From NCBI RefSeq assembly GCF_025231525.1, contig NZ_CP103057.1:3854501-3918500 (forward strand): DNA of 64,000 bases, written 5' to 3'. A program made the translations under genes and the position numbers. The notes beneath the pieces were generated by a model, which saw only the letters and a list, made by a program, of their open reading frames with translations, was not told the origin of the DNA and did no database searches. Shown piece after piece: positions 42,727 to 50,848 of this stretch (position 1 is its first letter; every line of letters begins with the position of its first letter). The DNA comes from Sphingomonas endolithica. GTDB taxonomy: Bacteria > Pseudomonadota > Alphaproteobacteria > Sphingomonadales > Sphingomonadaceae.

Positions 42727-43010
42727 CAGAAATCTCCCGGCACTAAGGGCAAGCCAACGCCGGGGCATCCATCCTGCACCGCGCTGTCGCTCACCGCGAC
42801 GTTGCAGATGCCGCCATAGACATCGCGGTTGAGTGCATAGGCGGCTGTGATCGCGTCAGCGCCGCGGGCAAACGGTCCATGCTGCTCGCCCCAGGAGTTG
42901 CCCGAGGCGGACTCGTGCGAAACGTGGAAGCCATCGACGGTGTCGCCATAGACATGAACGGTGCCACGGTCCGGACGGTGCGGAATCCGCATGGGGAGAA
43001 CGCGGCTCAT
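42726..43010 (-). CDS. unknown replication-operon protein, 94 aa
   Basis: Small soluble protein; RGTVHVYGDTVDGFHVSHES and the AADAITAAYALNRDVYGG-like helix suggest an alpha/beta fold. Overlaps both neighbours. Not recognised. Confidence 0.58.
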   Translation of the reverse strand: MSRVLPMRIPHRPDRGTVHVYGDTVDGFHVSHESASGNSWGEQHGPFARGADAITAAYALNRDVYGGICNVAVSDSAVQDGCPGVGLPLVPGDF

Positions 43011-43267
43011 GCTGCACCGCCCGGTCGATACGGCCTATACGGCATCCCGAGCCGCTTGATGCAGATCGGAATGCCGAAGCGCCGGAAGGCAACGACGGCG
43101 ACGGACTGCGCACGATCGAACGGCAGCCCGTCTTTGTGCCAGCGAGCCCTGCGACCGGTCGGGCAGGCGCGGCCATAATCGGCTACCTGCCAGCGGTCTT
43201 CCGCCACCTGCAACAGGACGAGCGCGCGCACAGGACCACGTGCGATGGGGTATATGACCGCGCCCAT
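43007..43267 (-). CDS. unknown replication-operon protein, 86 aa
   Basis: MGAVIYPIARGPVRALVLLQ, then VAEDRWQVADYGRACPTGRR and a C-terminal basic GIPICIKRLGMPYRPYRPGG. The start at 43267 overlaps the upstream stop in TGATG. Not recognised. Confidence 0.58.
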   Translation of the reverse strand: MGAVIYPIARGPVRALVLLQVAEDRWQVADYGRACPTGRRARWHKDGLPFDRAQSVAVVAFRRFGIPICIKRLGMPYRPYRPGGAA

Positions 43268-43458
43268 TATGCCGTCTCCAGCATGTTGGCAGTGACCATG
43301 ACAAAGCCTTCGTCGCGGCCAATCGCTTCGCACGATCCGGCCGTGACTATCAGCCACTTACGCGAAACGGCGTCTGGGCAGCGGTCGACCAGCATTTGCA
43401 GGGCGACAAGGTGAGGGGGCAGACTGAACATGTCAGCCAGGTTGCGCGGATCAGCCAT
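43267..43458 (-). CDS. unknown replication-operon protein, 63 aa
   Basis: MADPRNLADMFSLPPHLVAL, then a helix and FVMVTANMLETA. Coupled to the next gene. Not recognised. Confidence 0.5.
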   Translation of the reverse strand: MADPRNLADMFSLPPHLVALQMLVDRCPDAVSRKWLIVTAGSCEAIGRDEGFVMVTANMLETA

Positions 43459-43663
43459 GTGCCGTCCCCCAAGCCAAGTCAGCGATCAAACAGGCACGAT
43501 GACCGTTGATTCCCACCGCGCTCAACCGTTGAAACCGGAGCTGATTACATGTATCTGCTTCGACGCTGCTGTTGAGCAAATTCGTGAAGGGTCGGACTGT
43601 GGCGGTCCGGCCCTTTCGCGTTTTACGGCCGCTCGCCGCTGCTGCTGCTGTGAACATGCTGGT

Positions 43664-43831
43664 TCACGCGGCCTGATCGACAAGTGCGCGGATGCTGTCA
43701 GCTTTGACTAAGCGGCGGCGACCGATCTTCACCGTTGCCAGCTTGCCTTCGTTGATCAGCCCGTAGACCGACGTCATGTTAAGACCGAGCGCCTTGCTCG
43801 CGTTTTCAATGCTCACCGTGATCGGGTCCAT
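43664..43831 (-). CDS. excisionase/AlpA-like helix-turn-helix protein
   Basis: About 55 residues. VSIENASKALGLNMTSVYGL followed by INEGKLATVKIGRRRLVKAD is a MerR-like winged HTH of the excisionase family (S-V-Y-x-L-I-x-x-G-K-L pattern). GGAG precedes the ATG at 43831. Position between integrase and replication operon fits an excision/activation switch, as AlpA does in P4-type satellites. Confidence 0.82.
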   Translation of the reverse strand: MDPITVSIENASKALGLNMTSVYGLINEGKLATVKIGRRRLVKADSIRALVDQAA

Positions 43832-43925
43832 CCTACGTCTCCCCAAAGAAGCTGGCATGTGCCAGCGGGCGACTACGGGGGTCGGCGCAACGCCGATGGA
43901 GAAACATGGGGGGTTTTAAAAAAGG

Positions 43926-44657
43926 CTACTCTCCGGGTTCGGCGGGCGCCTGTTCCAGAACGTTCGAGTTGCCGATCGCCGAGGAGCGCGGTCCGTCGTT
44001 CAACTGGCGAACGACAACAGCGAAGGCGTGCTGCTGCCCGAAATCGGATGCCGCACGATCGAGGAACGCTCGAACCTTAGCTGCGGTCTGCACTATCGGA
44101 TGATCACTTCCTTCCTGCGCGAGCGCTACCCTTGCCCCGGTCAGCTGAGCGGCAGTTATGGTGCCGAACCATCGTCCGCGCAGCCGCGTTGCAGCTGTGG
44201 CCAAGTCGCGTTTCAGCTCGCCGCTATCACCGTGCTGCTCGATCCAGAAATTGGCCAAGGCTGCTAGTGTGCCGACGCGGGTATGATTGTCGCCGCTTTT
44301 CCCTGGCCGACCCGCTCGCCGGCGTTCAGCGAAGAGGGGATCGAGGCGATTTTCATGCTGCCCTTCTAACGCTTCGATTGGGCGGAACAGTGGTTCAAGC
44401 GCCATAGGCGAAAAGCCTTGATCCAGCAGGAAATCGTAAACGCCCGAGATGGCATCGACGACGGCGTATCGCTGATCAGCCAGCTCACCTCGTTCGTAAA
44501 GCTGTCCGGCGCCCGCGAGCCGTTTATGGAGATCGGACAAGGCGGGCGCAGTTTCTTTGACCGGGAGGCTCCGCTTGTAGAGATTGATCCGGCCAATCGC
44601 CGCAGCGGTCGCGAACTCGGCCTCAGATGGTCGCCGGCGCGTGTCGTCGTTGCTCAC
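43926..44657 (-). CDS. unknown protein coupled to integrase, 243 aa
   Basis: Begins at GTG 44657, which overlaps the integrase TGA (GTGA). Helical and charged (FATAAAIGRINLYKRSLPVK; ALFDHRLAGAGQLYERG-like; TLAALANFWIEQHGDSGELK). No family recognised. The overlap says it is made together with the integrase and may affect integration or maintenance. Confidence 0.62.
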   Translation of the reverse strand: MSNDDTRRRPSEAEFATAAAIGRINLYKRSLPVKETAPALSDLHKRLAGAGQLYERGELADQRYAVVDAISGVYDFLLDQGFSPMALEPLFRPIEALEGQHENRLDPLFAERRRAGRPGKSGDNHTRVGTLAALANFWIEQHGDSGELKRDLATAATRLRGRWFGTITAAQLTGARVALAQEGSDHPIVQTAAKVRAFLDRAASDFGQQHAFAVVVRQLNDGPRSSAIGNSNVLEQAPAEPGE

Positions 44658-45895
44658 GCGGCCGTCACCAAGCGCACGACATTCTTCTTGCCGACCAGGT
44701 AGTCGGCCCACATCGTCATCAAAACCTGTCGCCGTTCGAAAAAGTCCGTTCGACGATACGCAGCTTCAACCTTGTCGGGGAGCTTATGCGCCAGCGCCTT
44801 GTCAACGACCTCTTTCGGTATGCTGGTCGTTTCCGCCGCCCAATCGGTAAATGTGCTTCGGAAACCGTGAACGTGCGCATCCGTCACACCCATCGTCCGC
44901 AGTGCCTTCGTCATGGTCATATCCGACATCGGTTTCGTCGGCGTCGCGAAGAAAACCAGACCGTCGTTGCTGGTCCGCCCCTCCCATCGCCGGTTCAGGA
45001 TCTCGATAGCCGCGGGCGACAGCGGCACGATATGGGTCATGCCGGTCTTCATCCTGCTGCCAGGGATCGTCCATGTTTTCTTCTTGAGATCCAGTTCGGA
45101 CCAGGTCGCAAACCGCGTTTCGTTTGAGCGGACTGCTGTCAGTATCGTAAAGGCCAGCCCGTCTTTGCCGGCGGTGTGCTCCGCGGCGAGAAGCCGGGCA
45201 AAGAAAGCCGGCGCCTCGTCGTAAGGCATAGCGTCGAAATGGCTGTCGTCCCGCTTGTGTTTCGGCAACCCTCTACGGACGGATTTCAGGCTGGTTTCGG
45301 TAGGGCGCCACCCCTTGATGTGTGCAAAGTCGAGCACGACGCCGATCCGCTGCAAAATACGCCGGGACGTCTCGGGCTTCTCCATCCAGATCGGTGCGAG
45401 CAGATCGCGAACGATGATGCTGTCAATCGCATCGACCGGCTGCTGCCCAATCGTCGGAAAAACATGCGACTCCATGCAGGCAAGCCAGACCTTGGTGTGC
45501 TTGGCGTTGCGCCAGCTCGCTTTCATCTCCCCATGGCAGGTCTTGGTCGCTGACTCGAAAGTGGGGATAGTGGCGGGCGCCTTTTTGCGTTCTTCCACCG
45601 GGTCGATGCCGGCTCGCACCATCCTGCGGTAAGCGTCCGCTTTGTCGCGTGCTTCGGCCAGGGTGAGGGACTTCCGATCGACGGCCGCCAGTTTCGCTGA
45701 GGCGGTTTTCGTTTCCGTCGATCGCTCGCCCGTTTCCGCGGTCCCCAGCCCGAGGTCCCGGCGCTTCCCGTCCGATTGGATACGCAGCAGCCACTGGCGC
45801 GACCCCGTGTCGCGCACGATCAAATAAAGCCCATCCCCATCTGGATGCCGGCCTGGCCCCAGGGTCGGGATCTTCTTTACCGATAGCTTTCCCAC
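44654..45895 (-). CDS. int: tyrosine-type integrase
   Basis: About 413 residues. KIPTLGPGRHPDGDGLYLIV is the DUF4102-type arm-binding domain of tRNA-specific integrases. The catalytic set is complete: Arg in LTAVRSNETR (near 257), His-x-x-Arg in HVHGFRSTF (near 344) and Tyr in VEAAYRRTDFF (near 380). The GTG at 45895 is chosen because GAGGGACAG precedes it; an earlier GTG at 45919 is possible. It lies next to the right junction and should catalyse recombination at the tRNA-Ala core. Confidence 0.94.
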   Translation of the reverse strand: MGKLSVKKIPTLGPGRHPDGDGLYLIVRDTGSRQWLLRIQSDGKRRDLGLGTAETGERSTETKTASAKLAAVDRKSLTLAEARDKADAYRRMVRAGIDPVEERKKAPATIPTFESATKTCHGEMKASWRNAKHTKVWLACMESHVFPTIGQQPVDAIDSIIVRDLLAPIWMEKPETSRRILQRIGVVLDFAHIKGWRPTETSLKSVRRGLPKHKRDDSHFDAMPYDEAPAFFARLLAAEHTAGKDGLAFTILTAVRSNETRFATWSELDLKKKTWTIPGSRMKTGMTHIVPLSPAAIEILNRRWEGRTSNDGLVFFATPTKPMSDMTMTKALRTMGVTDAHVHGFRSTFTDWAAETTSIPKEVVDKALAHKLPDKVEAAYRRTDFFERRQVLMTMWADYLVGKKNVVRLVTAA

Positions 45896-45913
45896 GACCT
45901 GTCCCTCAATGCG

Positions 45914-46029
45914 TCCCACACTCTACAGTGATTGTAGGCGGTCTTCAATGAAGGTCAGCGAAATCTAGGCCGCGAGAATGGCGGGTTTGCTGGCGAGTCG
46001 CGATCGTCGGCGATGGTCGGCGGTCTTCA
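45914..46029. promoter_or_regulatory. integrase promoter region with repeated motifs
   Basis: Between the integrase start and the right att core: GTCCCACAC at 45914-45922 (also twice at the left end) and GGCGGTCTTCA at 45938-45948 and 46019-46029 (left-end relative GGCGGTCGTCA at 9282-9292). They are candidates for arm-type integrase/Xis sites and thus for integrase self-control. Inferred. Confidence 0.45.
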
Positions 46030-46038
46030 GTTAGATAT

Positions 46039-46054
46039 CCCTCGGCTCCACCAT
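46039..46054 (+). other. right attachment site (att core)
   Basis: Exact second copy of CCCTCGGCTCCACCAT, here without a tRNA attached. It ends the island; chromosomal sequence resumes at about 46055. Confidence 0.88.
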
Positions 46055-46495
46055 TTTCCGTGAACGGCTGATTCAGCCCGGTCCTCGGAAGTCAGCCAAT
46101 CTGTCACCTGCTGCCGAAGGCTGGTTCACCGCCAGCCTCTGCGTGCGTCGGACAGCATTGAGTTAGGCGAAATCACCCAGCTTTTCGGCATCATCAGGCA
46201 GGTCATGATGCTCCGATTGATCGTTCGGCGCTCCAATGCCGGGTTCGGTGGACATATCGCCGGCGTCGGGTTCGTTACCGGGAATGCGTGTCGGGTTTAT
46301 GGTCTTCTCCTTGGGCGATGACACGAGAACGCACGAGCGCGCGAAAACGGCTAAGCTGGCGCTTTGGTTCGGGTGAATTCGCCGTTCGGGGATTCGCATC
46401 CGGCAAGAAGTCGAGGACGGACAGCCCGCCATGCGCTGCGCAGCAGCCGTCCCCCCCGTCACCTCCGGAGTGTCGATCCCTTGTCGTAGGACCGG
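46055..46495. other. intergenic region after the island
   Basis: About 440 bases. The only coding candidate is a short minus-strand frame ending at 46163: MSTEPGIGAPNDQSEHHDLP and DDAEKLGDFA from an ATG at 46255. An AAGGAG site lies further upstream, but the codon at the right distance is ATA (46298-46300). The rest shows nothing recognisable. Confidence 0.4.
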
Positions 46496-49462
46496 CTACC
46501 GTTCCACCCGCAAGGTAGCGACTGGCCGCGTCTCGTCGACATTGTTCCGGTTTCGGCCGTTCTGGAAGGACAGGTCGAGGTCGACCAACTCCTGCGTCTC
46601 GCCCCGACGCGCAAAGTTGCGTTGCAGGCGGATGAGTACATGGCCGGGGCCATTCGGGTTGATGCGATCGGCATCGTAACCGTTGATGCGCACGCGATAT
46701 GGGCCGGCGGGGGCACGGTGGATGGCGTATTCCTCTGGCCCGTAGCCATCGGTCATGTCGTTGGAGATCTGCCCGCCGGCGCTGCTCAACTTGTTGGAAT
46801 ACATCACGCGTTCGCCACTTGGCTCATCGACCCACAGGTCGATGTCGGCGTCGTCGGCCGTCCATTCCATCACGATGCGCGCATCGGTGTCGATCAAGCC
46901 GACGAGCCGGGGGTCGAGCACCCAGTGCCCACCCGCAGCCGCCATCGCGGGGATGAGTGCGTTGGCCTCCATCAGCGCGATCACCTCGATTCCATCGAAA
47001 GCACCCGAAGCGGGATTGAGCGCCGTATCGATCAGCAACCGAAACGCGCGTTCGAGGTCCGCGCGGCCAGCCGGCCCCGCAGCCCGCCCGCGGGCCGCGA
47101 GCGCCAAGGCAAGGTCGCGACCGGGCTGGGGCCTGAACTCGGCATCGGCGGCGGCAAGGTGCTCGGCGAGCTCGATCGCCCGGTCGAAGGAGCGATCGCG
47201 CTCGAGGCGGAAGGCGACGATCTGGCGTGTCTCGTCGTCGCTGGTCGGCAGCTCGAGCGCCGAAAGGAGCAGCAGCGAGGCGGTAGCCCCATCCCCCTTG
47301 AGCCGGAACCACTCGGCAGTGTCGAGATAGAAGGTCGGCACGGAGCCGTATTGCAGTTCCTGCTCCGCCAGCACGGCCGAGCGTCTTCCCGGCGCTGCCA
47401 GGTCGAGCGCAACGATATAGGGGCGCTTGGTGATCAGGTCCGCCATGTCGAGCTTGATCGCAGCCGGCCGCGGTTGCTGTGCGGTGGGCATTGGAGCGCG
47501 CAGACGCGAGCCGGTCACGACGATGCTGTCTGCGTGGTTCTCGTCTGCCGTGGCCGCGGCGGGTGCGGGCGCCGATACAACTGGCGGTGGCGCGACAATG
47601 CGTGGCTGGTCGGTCTCGGCCGGTGGCGGAGGCGGTGGGGGAGGCGGTGGGGGAGGGGGAGGCAAGGCCATGCCGGGCGTATCGTCCCCACGCGCACGTT
47701 TCACCTGTGCACGGGTGAGTGGCGTGAAGCGCTTGCCGTGCCAGGCGCTGCGCTGGCGCCATTGGTCGAGCACGAAGGCGAACCGCTCTTGCTTGGCGTC
47801 GCGATGCTCCTTGTCCCATTCCGACTTGGCCTTGCGATACTGCGCCAGCCACACTGCGCCGAATGCCGCCGGTGGTGTCAGTTCGGCGCGCAGATATTGG
47901 TCGGGCCGCTCCAGCACCAGGAACGACATGCCGGGACCGGCGACCTGGTAGCGGCGCGCGGTCTCCGCCATTGCTGCGTGACGGGCAGGGTCGTCGGCAA
48001 GATCCGACACGCGGCTCGCGGCCCAAAGCGCGGCCGGTGCCTCGGCTGCCACGGCTGCGCCAGTCGGCGCGTAGCGGCGTTCGCCACCGCCGCTCAGTCG
48101 CACGGTGATGCCGCCCGACGGCATGGGGCCAACCAGCAGCCACTGCCCTTGGCCGGCCGGCAGCGCCCGTGTGTCGATCCGTCGTCCGGCCGCATCGCGG
48201 ACCGACACGGGAACCGTTGCGGGGGTGGCCAGTGCGGCCAGCGCGTCGGCCTCCCCGCCCGGAGCAAGCCGCACCACAGTGCCGCCCATATGCTGCGTCA
48301 GCCGTCCCAGCCGCGCGCCGTTGGCGCCGGGGGCGGCGGTGAGCGCCACCAGTCGACAATCAGGAGCAAAGGCCGCTCCGCGGTCGATGGTCACTTCCCC
48401 ATCGAACACCAGCACGCATTGGCTGGCGGCGGGCAGCGCCAGCGTATCGAGTCCGGCGAGCGACGTACCGCCGCGGTAGACCACGCGGTCGAGCGCCGTT
48501 CTGAGCGCCGCAGCGCTGCCGAGCGTCTCGACCCGCGGCCGGTCGCTCGCAAAGGTGACGAGGTCGATCGCGCTGGGCTTCGTCCGTTCGGCAAGGCGCG
48601 CCAGTACGTCTGCCTCCAGATCGGTGCGGCTGGCCCGGTGCGAGAGCGAGCGATCCCAGTAGATGCGTAAGCGGCCCCCTCGCGATAGTGGCTTCGGATC
48701 GCCGGTGGCGCCGTCCGAGATCGCGAAGAACGTCTCCCCGCTCGCATGGCGCGCGACGACCATTGGGCTGGCCAGCACCCCTCCCGTCACGGTCAGCCCG
48801 CCGCGAACCTCAGCCTTGCCGAGCATCGCCTCTCCGCGCCATCCGTCGCCGCTGCGCGCGAGGGCAAGCGGCTGGCCGGCGAAGCGCACGGCGGGGGCGG
48901 TGGCATAGCCGTCTGCGGAAACGGCGACGGTCACCCGCCCGATCGCTTCGTCACGGGCAAGCGGCAAGACGAGGCCGACGACCGGATCGAACGCCGCGAC
49001 GAAGTGCAGGCGAAAACGGCGAGGATGGCCGGAGTCGATCGGGAAGATGCGTGTCGTGAACCGGTTCCCGGTGATCTCCGCCAGCCCGGGATCCACACCG
49101 GCACGTACCTCGTCCTCGTAGACGTTGCGCGCCTTGGGCGCCTCGAGCAGTTGGCCGGGGATCATCGCGCCGCCGACATCCAGCGAATAGCCGGTGACGA
49201 CCGCGTCGGCCGGCAGGGTGAGCGCGAGGTTCGCCTCATAGCTGCCGGCATCTTCCGAGCCGATCAGCATCTCCACCGTGACGTCGGCGGTGCGGCCGAC
49301 CAGGTGCGCGCGGACGTCGATCGCGTCGAAGCGCAAATGGGTGGCCGGGCCGTCGTCGCGCCGGATGCCGCGCTCCGCCTCGACAAGCGTCGGGTTGCTC
49401 TGCGCCCCGGCCGCCGAAGACAGGGTCAGGATGGCAGCCGCCAGCACTAGGAAACGGTACAC
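46496..49462 (-). CDS. secreted VIT/VWA-like protein with DUF2135-type end
   Basis: 988 residues. MYRFLVLAAAILTLSSAAGAQ is a signal peptide. Residues about 40-160 form a VIT domain (DVTVEMLIGSEDAGSYEANLAL; APKARNVYEDEVRAGVDPGL; GNRFTTRIFPI); a VWA-like region follows (IDLVTFASDRPRVE; CVLVFDGEVTID). Near residue 600 there is a run of 14 prolines, then SIVVTGSRLRAP, which copies the plug start of sphingomonad TonB receptors. The C-terminal MEWTADDADIDLWVDEPSGERVMYSN and YAIHRAPAGPYRVRINGY are DUF2135-like. Probably envelope-associated; exact role unknown. Confidence 0.82.
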   Translation of the reverse strand: MYRFLVLAAAILTLSSAAGAQSNPTLVEAERGIRRDDGPATHLRFDAIDVRAHLVGRTADVTVEMLIGSEDAGSYEANLALTLPADAVVTGYSLDVGGAMIPGQLLEAPKARNVYEDEVRAGVDPGLAEITGNRFTTRIFPIDSGHPRRFRLHFVAAFDPVVGLVLPLARDEAIGRVTVAVSADGYATAPAVRFAGQPLALARSGDGWRGEAMLGKAEVRGGLTVTGGVLASPMVVARHASGETFFAISDGATGDPKPLSRGGRLRIYWDRSLSHRASRTDLEADVLARLAERTKPSAIDLVTFASDRPRVETLGSAAALRTALDRVVYRGGTSLAGLDTLALPAASQCVLVFDGEVTIDRGAAFAPDCRLVALTAAPGANGARLGRLTQHMGGTVVRLAPGGEADALAALATPATVPVSVRDAAGRRIDTRALPAGQGQWLLVGPMPSGGITVRLSGGGERRYAPTGAAVAAEAPAALWAASRVSDLADDPARHAAMAETARRYQVAGPGMSFLVLERPDQYLRAELTPPAAFGAVWLAQYRKAKSEWDKEHRDAKQERFAFVLDQWRQRSAWHGKRFTPLTRAQVKRARGDDTPGMALPPPPPPPPPPPPPPAETDQPRIVAPPPVVSAPAPAAATADENHADSIVVTGSRLRAPMPTAQQPRPAAIKLDMADLITKRPYIVALDLAAPGRRSAVLAEQELQYGSVPTFYLDTAEWFRLKGDGATASLLLLSALELPTSDDETRQIVAFRLERDRSFDRAIELAEHLAAADAEFRPQPGRDLALALAARGRAAGPAGRADLERAFRLLIDTALNPASGAFDGIEVIALMEANALIPAMAAAGGHWVLDPRLVGLIDTDARIVMEWTADDADIDLWVDEPSGERVMYSNKLSSAGGQISNDMTDGYGPEEYAIHRAPAGPYRVRINGYDADRINPNGPGHVLIRLQRNFARRGETQELVDLDLSFQNGRNRNNVDETRPVATLRVER

Positions 49463-49721
49463 CTGCCTTCTCCCCCGATATCGTTTCGCAAGACTGCCAA
49501 GCTTTGCCCGTCAGGGCAATCGCACGCGTCATCACGCTGACGGTCTGATCTGGAGGATCGTCCAATGTTGGCAACGCTGGAGCCTCGCGCATCTTGGGCA
49601 AGACGGAATAGCTGCGTTTCCCCGCGCCGCCGCGACGCCAGGCACCATGCTCCCTATCTGACGGACCAAGGGTAGATCGTGGTCACGGGCTGCGACAAGC
49701 CGCCAATATCAGGAGTGCATC

Positions 49722-50738
49722 ATGAAGAAGATCGGATTTCTGTCGTTCGGTCATTGGTCGTCATCGCCGCATTCGGGGACGCGTTCCGCCTCCGACGTAT
49801 TGCTGCAGTCGATCGATCTTGCCGTCGCCGCCGAGGAACTGGGCGCGGACGGCGCCTATTTCCGCGTCCACCATTTCGCGCAGCAGCTTGCGTCGCCCTT
49901 TCCACTGCTTGCCGCGGTCGGCGCCAGGACCAGCCGGATCGAGATCGGCACCGGCGTGATCGACATGCGCTACGAAAACCCGTTCTACATGGCCGAAGAT
50001 GCGGGGTCGGCCGATCTGATCAGCCGCGGTCGCCTGCAACTCGGGATCAGCCGCGGCTCGCCCGAGCAGGTGATCGAAGGCTGGCGCCACTTCGGCTATG
50101 CGCCGGCAGAGGGTGAGAGCGATGCGGACATGGGACGTCGCCATGCCGAGGTGTTTCTCGATCTGCTGAAGGGCGACGGATTCGCGCAGCCCAGCCCACG
50201 ACCGATGTTTCCCAACCCGCCGGGCCTGCTGCGCATCGAGCCGCATTCCGCCGGATTGCGCGAGCGTATCTGGTGGGGTTCGTCGTCGAACGCCACCGCG
50301 GTCTGGGCCGCAGAACGTGGCATGAACCTGCAGAGCTCGACGTTGAAGGCGGACGAGAGCGGCGAGCCGCTGCATATCCAGCAGGCCAAGCAGATCCGGC
50401 TCTACCGCGAGGCCTGGAAAGCCGCAGGGCACGCCGGCACGCCACGTGTCTCGGTCTCGCGGTCGATCTTCGCGCTGATGAACGATCAGGATCGCGCCTA
50501 TTTCGGGCGCGGCGACAGTAGCGACCAGATCGGCGTGATCGATAACATGCGCGCGGTGTTCGGCCGGTCATACGCCGCCGAGCCCGATCAATTGATCGAA
50601 CAGTTACGGGCCGATGAAGGCATTGCAGAGGCAGACACGCTGCTGCTCACGGTACCGAACCAGCTTGGGGTCGATTACAACGCCCATGTGCTCGATTCCG
50701 TCCTGACCCATGTCGCGCCCGCGCTGGGTTGGCGCTGA
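49722..50738 (+). CDS. LLM-class flavin-dependent oxidoreductase
   Basis: 338 residues, luciferase-like TIM barrel. MKKIGFLSFGHW, AEELGADGAYFRVHHFAQQLASPFPLLAA, IEIGTGVIDMRYENPFYMAEDAG and GRLQLGISRGSPEQ are family landmarks; the flavin and substrate pockets are normally formed there. An AGGAGTGC ribosome site precedes the ATG. Monocistronic. The substrate cannot be told; many relatives are annotated as alkanal or F420/FMN-dependent monooxygenases. Confidence 0.92.
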   Translation: MKKIGFLSFGHWSSSPHSGTRSASDVLLQSIDLAVAAEELGADGAYFRVHHFAQQLASPFPLLAAVGARTSRIEIGTGVIDMRYENPFYMAEDAGSADLISRGRLQLGISRGSPEQVIEGWRHFGYAPAEGESDADMGRRHAEVFLDLLKGDGFAQPSPRPMFPNPPGLLRIEPHSAGLRERIWWGSSSNATAVWAAERGMNLQSSTLKADESGEPLHIQQAKQIRLYREAWKAAGHAGTPRVSVSRSIFALMNDQDRAYFGRGDSSDQIGVIDNMRAVFGRSYAAEPDQLIEQLRADEGIAEADTLLLTVPNQLGVDYNAHVLDSVLTHVAPALGWR

Positions 50739-50778
50739 TCTGTCACTAGGCGTCAACTAACGCCGATCGCGGGGTTTC

Positions 50779-50807
50779 GAAGAAGGTGGTGGGGAGGCAC
50801 CTTCTTC
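50779..50807. terminator. hairpin between convergent genes
   Basis: GAAGAAGGTG and CACCTTCTTC form a perfect 10-bp stem with a 9-base loop, between the LLM gene and the desaturase gene, which converge. A short T-rich stretch follows on the plus strand. Likely bidirectional terminator. Confidence 0.65.
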
Positions 50808-50848
50808 GCCTTGTTCGTCGCACTGCGTTGGGGCGGCTGGTTCCGCCG

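Larger units (their letters stand above)
9163..46054. mobile_element. tRNA-Ala-integrated phage-derived genomic island, about 36.9 kb
   Basis: Bounded by the exact 16-bp duplication of the tRNA-Ala end, with a tyrosine integrase about 140 bases inside the right border reading inward. Contents: relaxase-like fragment, RhuM, an unknown operon with XRE regulator, HipA-like/DUF3037 pair, Imm53 and other small cargo genes, SRAP and UmuDC-like genes, endolysin, internal virion-type proteins, primase and RepA-like ATPase. Many genes overlap by 1-4 bases, phage style. The flanking genes are housekeeping and denser in GC. Without capsid, portal, large terminase or tail genes it is better described as a satellite-like or decayed phage element than a prophage. 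Confidence 0.87.

Noticed and set aside
9163..46054. Complete inducible prophage
   Set aside because: No capsid, portal, large terminase, tail or protease gene could be found; only internal/virion-associated, lysis and replication genes are seen.
46622..48670. Long open frame opposite the VIT/DUF2135 gene
   Set aside because: Shadow of GC-rich codon bias: low-complexity His/Arg-rich translation and no ribosome site, while the opposite strand has recognisable domains.
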